This document shows positions 19,979 to 28,077 of a stretch of DNA of 64,000 nt, one piece after another; positions within the stretch are counted from its first letter, which is position 1, and every line of letters begins with the position of its first letter. Below the pieces are notes generated by a model. It was not told the origin of the DNA, did not search any database, and saw nothing but the letters and a program-made list of their open reading frames with translations. The stretch is taken from assembly GCA_018433085.1 (NCBI GenBank), contig JAHDRW010000030.1:1-64000 (forward strand), written 5' to 3'. A program made the position numbers and the translations under genes. This stretch comes from Deltaproteobacteria bacterium. GTDB lineage: Bacteria; Desulfobacterota; Desulfomonilia; UBA1062.

Positions 19979-20265
19979 CCGCATCGACAATCCCGGGCCG
20001 GTCCTTTTCACGGGTGTTTTCCGCCATGACAGGAACGGCATGTCTTGTCCGCCCGGCCGGCCAGGAGGGTGCGAGCATCTCTCCCCCCACAGCCCGGGAG
20101 ACCCGGAGGCTGTACGGGTATGCTGCCCCGCGCGACTGTCGCTGCATCTCATACGCGGTTGCCCCCAGGGCTTCATACCCTCCGGGAAGATCCTTTTTCC
20201 CGGCCCTTGAATCTCTCCATCCAGGACGTACATTACTGGTAAATCGATATTTCAGGAGGAGGTAC

Positions 20266-20802
20266 ATGGCAAAGAACACGGCAGGAGAAGGAAGGCAAAG
20301 GGTCATCGATGTGCTCAACGAGGCCCGGGCCATGGAGTTGCAGGCGATTTACCAGTACATGAACCAGCACTACAATCTGGATGACATGGATTACGGAGAG
20401 CTGGCCGCAAAGATAAAGCTGATCGCCATCGACGAGATGCGCCATGCCGAAATGTTTGCGGAGCGCATCAAGGAGCTGGGGGGCGAGCCAACGGCCGATC
20501 CCCGGGAAAAGATTCACAAGGGGCAGAAGGTCGAGGTGATATTCGGCTTCGATGCCCGGCTCGAAGACGACACCATCGATGCCTACAACCGTTTTCTCCG
20601 GGTGTGCACGGAAAACGGCGACAGTGTCAGCGTCAAGATCTTCGAAACCGTGATCGATGAAGAGCAGGTCCACACCAACTATTTTGCCAACGTGGACAGA
20701 CACATCGAGCAGCTGGGAGCGGTGTACCTGGCCAAGATCGCAGGTACCCCTTCGGCAACGGGGCTTGGGCCGAGCGGTTTCGTGATCAGCTCGAACGGAT
20801 GA
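20266..20802 (+). CDS. bfr: Bacterioferritin/ferritin-like protein
   Basis: 178-residue four-helix-bundle iron-storage protein; ATG 20266 sits behind AGGAGGT. Diiron ligands are recognisable: Glu in AMELQAIYQY, Glu and His in IDEMRHAE, and Glu and His in IDEEQVHTNYF. The methionine of IDEMRHAE corresponds to the haem-ligating Met of E. coli bacterioferritin, so haem binding is possible. A C-terminal tail rich in Gly/Ser/Pro follows the last helix. It stores iron and consumes Fe2+ with O2 or peroxide. It converges on the amidohydrolase gene with an 8-bp gap. Confidence 0.88.
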   Translation: MAKNTAGEGRQRVIDVLNEARAMELQAIYQYMNQHYNLDDMDYGELAAKIKLIAIDEMRHAEMFAERIKELGGEPTADPREKIHKGQKVEVIFGFDARLEDDTIDAYNRFLRVCTENGDSVSVKIFETVIDEEQVHTNYFANVDRHIEQLGAVYLAKIAGTPSATGLGPSGFVISSNG

Positions 20803-20810
20803 GATGATCC

Positions 20811-21764
20811 TCACTGCATCAGGATCTGTTCCGCGTTCGTACCCATAAGCCGCTTCATGATCTTGGGCCCCAGCCTGAGGGATTTGAGGAGATCCTCGTG
20901 GCCAAGGGGATAGTTGTCTGTCCCGAAGAGCAGCTTGTCGCTGAATTCAGAGAGGAATCTGCGGGAAAAGGCATGGTCCCTGTTCAGGGCATGGAAGCCG
21001 CTCGGGGCCGATATGTCGGCGTAGAGGTTGGGATAGTTCCTCAAAAACGAGCAGGTCAGGCCCTCCTTTTGGATGGCGCCCTGCTGCCGGGCGCACACGT
21101 TCTTTCCCCCGTCGGCGGAGATATGCTGCCAGAACAGCGGGCCGTGTCCGATGAACTTGATCATGGGGTACTCCTTGAGCACCACGCGCAGCGACGCAAA
21201 ATCGAGCTTGTAACCGGGGAAGAGAATTCGCTGTTTTTTCCATCTCTCCAGGGGGGCATATACCTCCGCCGCCATTTCCAGAACCCTTCTGGGTATGCCC
21301 TTGAGCCTTCCGGTCTGCAGAATCTTGAGCAGAACGATCTCCAGCCGGTTGTCCGTTTCCAGATTCTTCAGCACCTCAGGCCGGTTTTCCATGTGAAACA
21401 CGACCGGTATCTTCACCTTCAGCACCGCATCGAGGAGCCTCTTGAGCTTTTCGGAGCGCCAGTTCACGGTGGTCTTCAGCTCGGCGCATCCCCGGACACC
21501 CCTGTTGCACCATTTCAGGAGCTTTCCCGGTGCGTCGTCGCACTGGGGATCGGGGGCATACATGGGGATAACCCGGGTAGGATGGAGCAGGTAGGTCTCG
21601 TACACGTTCTCGATGGGAAGGTTCTGGATGTTCCATTTCTCCGGGGTGGCATCCTCCCATGTCATCAGCCAGCAGCAGTCGTATCGGTGTTTGTTGAGAT
21701 AATCGATGATGTTCTGTGTCGATATGTTTCTGAAGTTGATGTGCATGTGCGCGTCAATCCTCAC
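20811..21764 (-). CDS. Amidohydrolase-family (amidohydrolase_2) metal-dependent hydrolase
   Basis: 317 residues. The N-terminal metal motif RIDAHMHINF and later PVVFHMEN, KFIGHGPLFW and the C-terminal LLFGTDNYP (catalytic Asp) fit the amidohydrolase_2 TIM-barrel superfamily, whose members include decarboxylases and lactonases. Metal-binding positions (HxH, a His after the strand VVFH, the HG histidine and the final Asp) are kept. Substrate unknown. The ATG has a GGGAGG-type ribosome site. Confidence 0.82.
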   Translation of the reverse strand: MRIDAHMHINFRNISTQNIIDYLNKHRYDCCWLMTWEDATPEKWNIQNLPIENVYETYLLHPTRVIPMYAPDPQCDDAPGKLLKWCNRGVRGCAELKTTVNWRSEKLKRLLDAVLKVKIPVVFHMENRPEVLKNLETDNRLEIVLLKILQTGRLKGIPRRVLEMAAEVYAPLERWKKQRILFPGYKLDFASLRVVLKEYPMIKFIGHGPLFWQHISADGGKNVCARQQGAIQKEGLTCSFLRNYPNLYADISAPSGFHALNRDHAFSRRFLSEFSDKLLFGTDNYPLGHEDLLKSLRLGPKIMKRLMGTNAEQILMQ

Positions 21765-22330
21765 GAAATCCTCCCTTCAATATTTCCGGTATGCCCTTCG
21801 TGTAAGATCAGCCGCTTTTCGGTAAAAGAGAGCCGGCATTTTACGCAGTGAATGCCCTTGCCCGGTTCGTCGCCGGGGCAGGGTGATCCTGATGCCGGGT
21901 TGCGCTTACCGCTGGGTGACCTGGGTTTTGCGGTATTCTTCTCGAACCTGCCGGTTGCCGGTGACGATCGGGAATCACTGTCGAGGAGTGAATGCCCATT
22001 AAGACCCATGGTCAGCAGATGCCCTTTTTATAAAAAAGAGAGTCCGCACGCTTCTCCTCGCTTTTCTCGTCCGGCGTTATCTGCCGCTGGCCGAATCTTG
22101 CCGTGCCGGGAGAGAAAAGAGGCCCTTTCTTGTCATATACCTTAGTATAGCCCTGCCTTCCCGGGTTTCAATCGCATAGTTTCCGTCAGTACGGACTGGC
22201 CGATCGCGTGTTTACTGCAACAGGTTGATTCACGGCGTCAAACACCTATCAATAGTGGTGAAGAAACAGGTCTGCTGCCGATGCCGTGGCGAGTGTCAAA
22301 GGGCGCATGGACGGAGAAAGAGGCGGGCTT
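21765..22330. other. Long intergenic stretch, no gene supported
   Basis: About 565 bases between the divergent amidohydrolase and HhH genes. Short open frames lack homology, and no convincing promoter pair, riboswitch or RNA gene was recognised. It must contain the 5' control regions of both neighbours. Confidence 0.45.
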
Positions 22331-23212
22331 ATGGAGGACCGGAAACCCACCAATGTCGAGATCGCATCCGAGCTCGACAGCATAGCGGATCTCTTGGATG
22401 TCGGAGAGGCCAACGCCTTCCGGGTCAGGGCGTACCGTCAGGGTGCCCGGCAGGTGAGGCATACGGAAGACCCGCTGGCCGATCTGGTTCTGGATGGCAG
22501 GCAGGAGCGGCTCAAGGATCTGCCCGATATCGGCGAAGGACTGGCCGGTGTGATCGCGGAGTTCGTGAGGACCGGCAGGACCGGTTTGCGTCTGGAACTG
22601 CTGGGGAAGGTCTCTCCTGTGGACGTTTTCAGGCAGGTGCCCGGGATCGGGGATGACCTGGCCCGAAGGGTGGTTGAATCTTTGGGCCTGTCGACCCTGG
22701 AAGAACTGGAACGTGCCGCGTACGACGGGAGGCTGGGCCGGGTTGAGGGCTTCGGCGAACGGCGGGTGCAGATGGTCAGGGACGTCCTTGCAGGCATGTT
22801 GAGCAGATCGGCTGGAAGGATGTCCCGCGATGATGCGGCTGATAAAGGCGGGAAGCCGGAAAAGCCCCCGGTAGACCTGCTGCTGGAGATCGACCGGGAG
22901 TACCGGGAAAAGGCGGCTCAAGGCAGACTGCGCACGATCGCCCCCAAGCGGTTCAACCCCGAGGGCAGATCCTGGCTGCCGGTGATGAGCGCCCGGAGGA
23001 AAGGCTGGGACTTCACCGTTCTGTACTCCAACACGCACCGCGCCCATGAGCTCCATAAAATTCGCGACTGGGTGGTGATCTATTACGATCACGACGGCTC
23101 CGGGGGGCAGGTGACCGTGGTAACCGATACCCTCGGCGATTTCGGAAAACAGCGGGTGGTAAGGGGACGGGAGCGGGAAAGCTTCCGGTACCATGCCTCC
23201 AGTGTGGCATGA
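22331..23212 (+). CDS. PolX-type helix-hairpin-helix protein without a polymerase domain
   Basis: 293 residues from the ATG at 22331 (AGAGG upstream; in-frame starts at 22286 and 22307 are alternatives). The first 155 residues match the N-terminal 8-kDa HhH region of family X DNA polymerases: NVEIASELDSIADLLDV, AFRVRAYRQGARQV, LPDIGEGLAGVIAEF and VPGIGDDLARRVV. The nucleotidyltransferase palm and PHP domains are absent. Instead a linker leads to a separate domain from about residue 185, with RFNPEGRSWLPVM, WDFTVLYSNT and DWVVIYYDHDG. The protein probably binds gapped or structured DNA; the C-terminal domain is unidentified. Confidence 0.75.
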   Translation: MEDRKPTNVEIASELDSIADLLDVGEANAFRVRAYRQGARQVRHTEDPLADLVLDGRQERLKDLPDIGEGLAGVIAEFVRTGRTGLRLELLGKVSPVDVFRQVPGIGDDLARRVVESLGLSTLEELERAAYDGRLGRVEGFGERRVQMVRDVLAGMLSRSAGRMSRDDAADKGGKPEKPPVDLLLEIDREYREKAAQGRLRTIAPKRFNPEGRSWLPVMSARRKGWDFTVLYSNTHRAHELHKIRDWVVIYYDHDGSGGQVTVVTDTLGDFGKQRVVRGRERESFRYHASSVA

Positions 23213-23349
23213 TACCGGGCACATCGTCTCCGAAGGGGACCATGCAGAGGAGGGAGCAGGGAATACAGGAATGTGTCGGCCGGTCTCCCCGGACCCAATC
23301 CGCCATTTTCTTAAAGTCTTTGCCTGGGAAGGAGAACGGGGGAAACGGT

Positions 23350-24252
23350 ATGGCTCTGGAGAGAGTACGCCCTGGATCGGCCGATCCCCGGCTCAGGAAG
23401 AGCTACAATCGCGCGATCGCCATCCTGATCGGGGGGAATGCGGTTCTTGCCCTCATGAAAGGTTTGCTGGCGTGGGCGACCGGAAGCAGCGCAATCTTCT
23501 CGGACGCAGCCAATTCCCTTGCCGATACGCTGTACAGCATACTGCTGGGAGTCGGGCTCTCCCTGTCGCAGAAGCCGGCTGACATCAGCCACCCGCAAGG
23601 CCACAGCCGGTTTGACCCCCTTGTCGGCATGCTGGTCACCGCCGCCATGGCAGGGGCAGGGGCTACCGCCCTGTACGAGAGCATCCAGCGGTTCCTGGGA
23701 GATGACCGGACCATTCCGCTTCCTCTGCCGACCCTGGTACTGCTTACGGCCGCGCTGATCAAGCTGGTCATGTACCGGTCGATATCACGGATTGGGCAGA
23801 AGACCGGCAGCCCGGCAATACAAGCCGGTGCGCAGGACAATCTGATGGACACGATCACCACTGCCTCTGCAATGGTCGGTATCTGGGGCGCCCGCTATCT
23901 GCATCCCGCGGCCGACCCGGTGGCCGGGGTTCTGGTCGCCCTGTGGATCTTCCGGACCACCTGGAGGGTGGGCAGGCAGAGCCTCGGTTACCTCACGGGA
24001 CGTGGAGCCGGACAGGAGGTCGTCGGGGAGATCTTTGACAGGGCACGGGAAGTGCCCGGCGTGGAGAGCGTCCACCGGGTGATAGCCGATTACGTGGGGC
24101 CGAAACTTCGCGTGGAGATCCACGTGGGGGTCGACGGCGGGATCACGCTGGAGCACGCCCACGGGATATCCGAAGAGGTGGAGGCAAGGATCAAGACCCT
24201 GCCGAGCGTGGATCTCGTGTTTGTCCATGTGGACCCCGCCCGGAAGACATGA
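23350..24252 (+). CDS. Cation diffusion facilitator family transporter
   Basis: Divalent metal efflux protein of 300 residues. The ATG at 23350 begins just before the first helix; the longer frame runs over the upstream intergenic region. Six membrane segments fit the CDF fold. Metal-site motifs DAANSLAD (helix II), HPQGHSRFDPLVG (after helix III) and DNLMDTITTA (helix V) are present, followed by a cytoplasmic dimerisation domain with VHRVIADYVGPKLRVEIHV. CDF proteins exchange Zn, Fe, Mn or Co for protons; the metal here is not predictable. Confidence 0.9.
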   Translation: MALERVRPGSADPRLRKSYNRAIAILIGGNAVLALMKGLLAWATGSSAIFSDAANSLADTLYSILLGVGLSLSQKPADISHPQGHSRFDPLVGMLVTAAMAGAGATALYESIQRFLGDDRTIPLPLPTLVLLTAALIKLVMYRSISRIGQKTGSPAIQAGAQDNLMDTITTASAMVGIWGARYLHPAADPVAGVLVALWIFRTTWRVGRQSLGYLTGRGAGQEVVGEIFDRAREVPGVESVHRVIADYVGPKLRVEIHVGVDGGITLEHAHGISEEVEARIKTLPSVDLVFVHVDPARKT

Positions 24253-24277
24253 TCCCGTGAACAGCCCTCTCCCCGTT

Positions 24278-24296
24278 CCCGCCTGCGGGTCTTTTT
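24278..24296 (+). terminator. Candidate intrinsic terminator after the CDF gene
   Basis: A short GC stem (CCCG/CGGG, loop CCTG) followed by TCTTTTT lies 25 bp after the CDF stop codon. The stem is short, so confidence is moderate. Confidence 0.4.
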
Positions 24297-24331
24297 GTAC
24301 GCAGACGCTGCGGGGTTTCCTTGCCAGGGTG

Positions 24332-25501
24332 CTATTTCCGATATCTCAGGCGCAGAATCTTGTCGTCACCCTCTCTGGGAGTCCCCCTGCCGTCGCGGTT
24401 GCTCGTCAGCACGTAGAGGTTGCCGTCGGGTCCTGTCGTGACGTGCCTGAGTCTTCCATATTCCCCGCGGTACCAGTCGGTTGCGAAGAGCCTCTGGATC
24501 GATTCCGCTTCATAGCTGCCGTTCTTGTGCCGGAACGATATACGGATGAGCGCTTCTCCCCGCAGGCTTGTCACGTAGAGATCCCCGCGGGAAAAGATCA
24601 TGCCGGCGGGAGGCGTCGCCTTGGGCCAGAACACGACGGGATCCTCGTAGGGCTTTATATCCACGGCCCCGAGGACCACAGGCCAGCCGTAATTCCCCCC
24701 TTTGCGGATCACATTGATCGAATCGCTCCCGAAGAGACCGAACTCGCCGGAGGGGCCGTGCTCGGAAGAAAAAAGATCGCCGGTATCGGGATGCCAGGCG
24801 AGCCCCTGGGGGTTCCGGTGCCCGTACGAATACACCGGGGAATCGCTAAACGGGTTGGCCCCTGGAACGCCCCCCTCAGGGGTGTAGCGAAGTATCTTGC
24901 CGCCCGGGTTCTCGATATCCTGCGCAATGCCGGCCCGGCCTACGTCTCCGGTGCACACGTAGAGCATACCGTCCGGACCGAATGCGATCCTGCCGCCGTC
25001 GTGCACCCGATGCCCGGGAATCCTTTCCGCGATGATCCTGTCCTGCTTCGCGGTTCCTCCCGTGTCACGCAGCCGGACTACCTTGTTGAAGAGGTCTGTT
25101 CCGACCCGGTAGGTATACATGATGTAGACATAGGGCTGCTCGGGATAATCCGGGTGAACCGCCAGGCCCATCAAACCCCCCTCGCCGATCGCCGCGGTAT
25201 CTACGACCGCGTAGGGCTCGTCTGCCAGCCGCCCGTCCACAATGAGGCGGATCCTGCCCGGCCTTTCCGTCACCAGGGCCCTGCCGTCGGGCAGAAAATC
25301 GAGATCCCAGGGGACTTCGAGGTTTTCCACAAAGGACTCCACGAGAAAATCTCCGGGCTCCGGAACGAATACATCTTCCACTTCCTGCGGCTGCCCGCCG
25401 ACAACCGGGTCCCCGGTATCCGGTTCACGCGAGGCCTCGGACCGGACAGCGCCTGCGGCGACGACAAGCACGGCGATGAGAATCCAGTGCAGGCCGGACA
25501 T
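24332..25501 (-). CDS. PQQ-dependent sugar dehydrogenase (glucose/sorbosone dehydrogenase fold)
   Basis: Exported protein of 389 residues. The ATG at 25501 is chosen because AGGGAGG lies just upstream; it opens a signal peptide (LHWILIAVLVVAAGAV). The six-bladed propeller of soluble quinoprotein glucose dehydrogenase-like proteins is recognised by LEVPWDLDFLPDG, GGLMGLAVHPDY, HDGGRIAFGPDGMLYV, YSYGHRNPQGLAW, SSEHGPSGE and GGNYGWP. The family oxidises aldose sugars in the periplasm with PQQ. No PQQ biosynthesis genes are nearby, so the cofactor state is uncertain. Confidence 0.88.
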   Translation of the reverse strand: MSGLHWILIAVLVVAAGAVRSEASREPDTGDPVVGGQPQEVEDVFVPEPGDFLVESFVENLEVPWDLDFLPDGRALVTERPGRIRLIVDGRLADEPYAVVDTAAIGEGGLMGLAVHPDYPEQPYVYIMYTYRVGTDLFNKVVRLRDTGGTAKQDRIIAERIPGHRVHDGGRIAFGPDGMLYVCTGDVGRAGIAQDIENPGGKILRYTPEGGVPGANPFSDSPVYSYGHRNPQGLAWHPDTGDLFSSEHGPSGEFGLFGSDSINVIRKGGNYGWPVVLGAVDIKPYEDPVVFWPKATPPAGMIFSRGDLYVTSLRGEALIRISFRHKNGSYEAESIQRLFATDWYRGEYGRLRHVTTGPDGNLYVLTSNRDGRGTPREGDDKILRLRYRK

Positions 25502-26014
25502 GACAGCCTCCCTCATGAGAATTAGGCGGAACATCCGCCTGTGGAACTGTTTTTCACCATTCATCATAGATTCTCCCTGAACGACACCATGAAAACTCAA
25601 CTTGATTCCTTGATAGTGAAGAATAAGGAGGTGCTCTCCAAGCTCAATCAGGCATTTCCACAGGCAGGGAACTCACGAGCCCGGACGAAGGGAGTCCTGC
25701 TGGAGATGATAAGGGTCCCGGTGAAACCCTCTGAGAGGGTGTCGGCAAAACAGGGCGGGGACAATAAATCGGAGGGAGTGGAGGGGAACCCTTCCCTATA
25801 ACGCCATGACAATACACAAAAGGCGTTTCTTTAAAAAGGATACTAGCGGGTATTTATTCGACTATATGGAGTATCATGTTGTTCCCTGATGCGGATAATA
25901 AGAGAATTCTCCAGAAGAAGCGATCATTGAGAATGGTAAGTGAAGGCTTATAATAAATATTCAGTACATCCTTGGTTATGGAAGACCACCAGGAATATCT
26001 GAGAGGTAAGGCAC
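25502..26014. other. Intergenic region upstream of the DUF2795 array
   Basis: About 510 bases between the divergent sugar dehydrogenase gene and the first array gene. An 86-codon open frame at 25541-25801 has no recognisable domain and no resemblance to the array proteins, so it is not called. The 3' part (from 25840) is AT-rich and contains the array promoter. Confidence 0.5.
25927..25954 (+). promoter_or_regulatory. Promoter of the DUF2795 array
   Basis: TTGAGA (25927-25932), a 16-base spacer and a perfect TATAAT (25949-25954), about 60 bp before the first array ATG. It is the best sigma-70-type promoter seen in front of the array. Confidence 0.55.
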
Positions 26015-26206
26015 ATGGCAGTACATCCGATCGACTTGGAAAGGTATCTGAGCGGTATCATGTTTCCCGCAAGCAAGAACGATCTGAGACAGAAAGCCCG
26101 CGACAACCATGCCCCCGATATCATCATCGATATCATCAACAACCTGCCCGAACGGAATTTCTCCTCGTCGGGAGATTTGAGCAAGGCCGTCGACGAGATC
26201 GAGTGA
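26015..26206 (+). CDS. DUF2795 small protein, array unit 1
   Basis: 63 residues, first member of the tandem array. The DUF2795 core is intact: a hydrophobic first helix (LERYLSGIMFP), ASKNDLRQKARDNHAP, a helix IIIDIINNLP, and a C-terminal NFSSSGDLSKAV. The start follows GAGGTAAGG. It is highly charged, without a signal peptide or membrane segment, and presumably a small folded cytosolic three-helix protein. Function of the family is unknown. A CCGGGG/CCCCGG hairpin follows in the gap to unit 2. Confidence 0.85.
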   Translation: MAVHPIDLERYLSGIMFPASKNDLRQKARDNHAPDIIIDIINNLPERNFSSSGDLSKAVDEIE

Positions 26207-26291
26207 CTTGGGGACGCGTTCGTAACGATCGGACTTGAACCCGCCGGGGTAGATGAACCCCGGTGACGGCACGGCGAGGAGAGGAGAGAGG

Positions 26292-26483
26292 ATGGAAATC
26301 AATGCAGCCGAAATGCAGTGGTATCTGGAAAAGATCACGTTCCCGGCGACCAAGATGCGGATCGTGAACCTTGCACGAGACAATCATGCACCCGACGGGG
26401 TCATGGATCTGCTCAAGGGATTGCCGGACCAGGAATATTCGTCGCCAGACGAGGTCATACGGACCGCAGGCGTGAAGCAGTAG
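26292..26483 (+). CDS. DUF2795 small protein, array unit 2
   Basis: 63 residues; the ATG at 26292 follows GAGGAGAGAGG, while an in-frame upstream ATG has no ribosome site. Core: MQWYLEKITFPATKMR, LARDNHAPDGVMDLLKGLP and QEYSSPDEV. It is more divergent than units 3-5 and lacks the final KAIG motif (RTAGVKQ instead). Starts 277 bp after unit 1. Confidence 0.82.
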   Translation: MEINAAEMQWYLEKITFPATKMRIVNLARDNHAPDGVMDLLKGLPDQEYSSPDEVIRTAGVKQ

Positions 26484-26589
26484 GCAAGGCCAGGTTGGGA
26501 AAAGTGGAAGCTGAAAAATCGATGTGGAGTTGGAAATTCCCGGATGATGAGCAGAGGTGGTTTCTGAAAAACCAAACTGGAGGTGAAAA

Positions 26590-26778
26590 ATGGTAAGTAC
26601 AGGAGAAATTCAGCAGTTTCTTCACGGTATGGACTACCCGGCACGGAAGAATGATCTGGTCAAGAAGGCACAGAGCAACAATGCTCCCGGCGATGTGATC
26701 GACAAACTCAGCCAATTGCCGGATCAGGATTTCAACTCCCCGGTGGATGTCAACAAGGCCATCGGGAAAATGTCGTAA
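26590..26778 (+). CDS. DUF2795 small protein, array unit 3
   Basis: 62 residues, start behind GGAGGTG, 298 bp after unit 2. Core: IQQFLHGMDYPARKNDL, NNAPGDVIDKLSQLP, QDFNSPVDVNKAIG. It is nearly identical in the motifs to unit 4 (QQFLHG-DYPARKNDL and DQDFNSPVDV-KAIG), so these two share the most recent duplication even though a decayed unit lies between them. Confidence 0.87.
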   Translation: MVSTGEIQQFLHGMDYPARKNDLVKKAQSNNAPGDVIDKLSQLPDQDFNSPVDVNKAIGKMS

Positions 26779-26807
26779 CTCTCCCTTTAAAAAAGATTGG
26801 AAATAAG

Positions 26808-26841
26808 ACAGGAAATCATCTGAACATCGATGGTTTCCTGT
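26808..26841 (+). terminator. Strong hairpin after DUF2795 unit 3
   Basis: ACAGGAAATCATC (26808-26820) pairs with GATGGTTTCCTGT (26829-26841), 12 of 13 matched, loop of 8. It lies 30 bp after the unit 3 stop. The following bases (TCTTGT) are only weakly T-rich, so it may be a terminator, an mRNA-stabilising stem or a processing site. Confidence 0.5.
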
Positions 26842-26896
26842 TCTTGTATCCACCGGAAGACGCGAGCCGTTCCGGCGGAGAACGGAGGGAGAACCA

Positions 26897-27086
26897 ATAG
26901 AGACCGGTGCCGTGCCGGTACAGAAACCTTCTCGCCACATGGATTGTCCCGCAAAGAGGTGCGTCACCCGAAACAGGTCCCGCCGGTATAATGCGTTCGA
27001 TGATGACAGTATATCCTCAAGGGACTGCCCGGGATGCAGAACGGTTCGGCAGCAGACATGAGCAGGACGCTCGGGGGATATCGTGC
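26897..27086 (+). pseudogene. Decayed DUF2795 unit between units 3 and 4
   Basis: This remnant fills the one double-length interval of the array. GGAGGGAG at 26885-26892 is followed by ATA at 26897 where the ATG should be. The frame then reads IETGAVPVQKPSRHMDCPAK and on to YNAFDDD, which matches array proteins position by position (Met-Asp-x-Pro-Ala, then Asn-Ala-x-Asp-Asp). A shift to the third frame near 27002-27012 restores the second half as ILKGLPGMQNGS and ADMSRTLGG, equal to the family's LLKGLPDQ...SPVDVSKAIGG. So it has lost its start codon, carries a frameshift and has diverged. No separate ORF caller would report it. Confidence 0.75.
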
Positions 27087-27173
27087 AGCGCGTGACCCGA
27101 CCAGATGTCCGGAGCGGATCGCGAGCCCTTCAGGGAAGAATCCCGGTATAGAGCGTGGAAGGAAGGAACAGGC

Positions 27174-27377
27174 ATGGCGAGATACGACGATGTGAGCGCC
27201 GCAGAGGTGCAGCAGTTTCTGCACGGAATAGATTATCCCGCAAGAAAGAACGATCTGATCAAAAGGGCCCGTGACAACGGCGCGTCCGACGATGTCATGA
27301 GCCTGCTGAACGATTTTCCGGATCAGGATTTCAATTCACCGGTGGACGTGAGCAAGGCGATCGGCGGCTTGAGGTAA
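27174..27377 (+). CDS. DUF2795 small protein, array unit 4
   Basis: 67 residues; the ATG at 27174 follows GGAAGGAACAGGC. A slightly longer N-terminus (MARYDDVSAAEV) precedes the core QQFLHGIDYPARKNDL, RARDNGASDDVMSLLNDFP, QDFNSPVDVSKAIGG. Closest to unit 3. It starts 584 bp after unit 3, twice the array period. Confidence 0.86.
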   Translation: MARYDDVSAAEVQQFLHGIDYPARKNDLIKRARDNGASDDVMSLLNDFPDQDFNSPVDVSKAIGGLR

Positions 27378-27390
27378 CAAGGTCCCAAAG

Positions 27391-27429
27391 GTCTGAGAAA
27401 CAGGCATACGACAGTTCCCGTTCTCAGAC
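27391..27429 (+). terminator. Hairpin after DUF2795 unit 4
   Basis: GTCTGAGAA (27391-27399) and TTCTCAGAC (27421-27429) are perfect complements around a 21-base loop, starting 13 bp after the unit 4 stop. No T-run follows, so termination is uncertain. Confidence 0.4.
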
Positions 27430-27457
27430 AAGTACAACGCCGGAGAAGGAGTGGATA

Positions 27458-27649
27458 ATGGCTGTAAGCGCAGTGGAACTGCAACATTATCTCCAAGGCA
27501 TGGATTATCCCTCGCGGAAAGAGGGACTCGTCAGGAAGGCGCGCGAAAATCAGGCCCCCCGGGATGTAATCGATCTCATCAACAATCTCCCGGACCGGGA
27601 GTTCAACTCGACGGTGGATGTCAGCAGGGCGGTGGGTGAGATCCGATGA
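27458..27649 (+). CDS. DUF2795 small protein, array unit 5
   Basis: 63 residues, start behind GAGAAGGAGTGG, 284 bp after unit 4. Core: LQHYLQGMDYPSRKEGLVRKARENQAP (split motifs), DVIDLINNLP, REFNSTVDVSRAVG. All family landmarks are intact. Confidence 0.86.
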   Translation: MAVSAVELQHYLQGMDYPSRKEGLVRKARENQAPRDVIDLINNLPDREFNSTVDVSRAVGEIR

Positions 27650-27751
27650 CGTACAACCCGTGCACGTAAGGGGAAACAAGTCCGGGAGCCCTTTGGGATT
27701 GGAGGCGCCGTCCGTTCCCGCGTAATTGAAAGTCAATAGGGGGACAGGGAC

Positions 27752-27940
27752 ATGACAAGCACTGCCGGTTGGCTGGATTTCCTGGGGGATGTCGATTACC
27801 CCGAGAATACTGGGGCGATCGTGAAGCATGCGCGGTCCAGGGGAGTCCCTCAGTGCGTGATCGACATGCTCGGGAAACTTCCCGACAGGGAGTACGGCAA
27901 TGCCGCGGAGGTCAATCAGGCCATCGGGGATATCGAGTAG
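27752..27940 (+). CDS. DUF2795 small protein, array unit 6
   Basis: 62 residues, start behind AGGGGGACAGGG, 294 bp after unit 5. Core: WLDFLGDVDYPENTGAIV, ARSRGVPQCVIDMLGKLP, REYGNAAEVNQAIG. It is the most divergent intact member: the ARKND stretch is replaced by ENTGA and it contains a cysteine. Confidence 0.83.
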   Translation: MTSTAGWLDFLGDVDYPENTGAIVKHARSRGVPQCVIDMLGKLPDREYGNAAEVNQAIGDIE

Positions 27941-28077
27941 GCCTTCATCGAAAGCGAAACCATGGTGAGCAGTGCGGGGGTTTCCCGACCCCTCAAGGAG
28001 GGAGAGTCCTTCCGCAGAACGATCGGCGGGAGCGCCTCCATGAGAGGATGCGGGTTCGTCTTATCCAAAGGGATGTT

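Noticed and set aside
25541-25801. 86-codon open frame before the DUF2795 array
   Set aside because: No ribosome site, no family resemblance, and most of it overlaps the control region; similar frames occur by chance in GC-rich DNA.
27963-28075. Possible eighth DUF2795 remnant after unit 6 (ATGGTGAGCAGTGCGGGG..., then CTTCCGCAGAACGATC)
   Set aside because: The opening and a CCGCAGAACGATC stretch resemble array units, but two frame changes and a 6-base deletion are needed, the spacing (211 bp) does not fit the array period, and no ribosome site is present.
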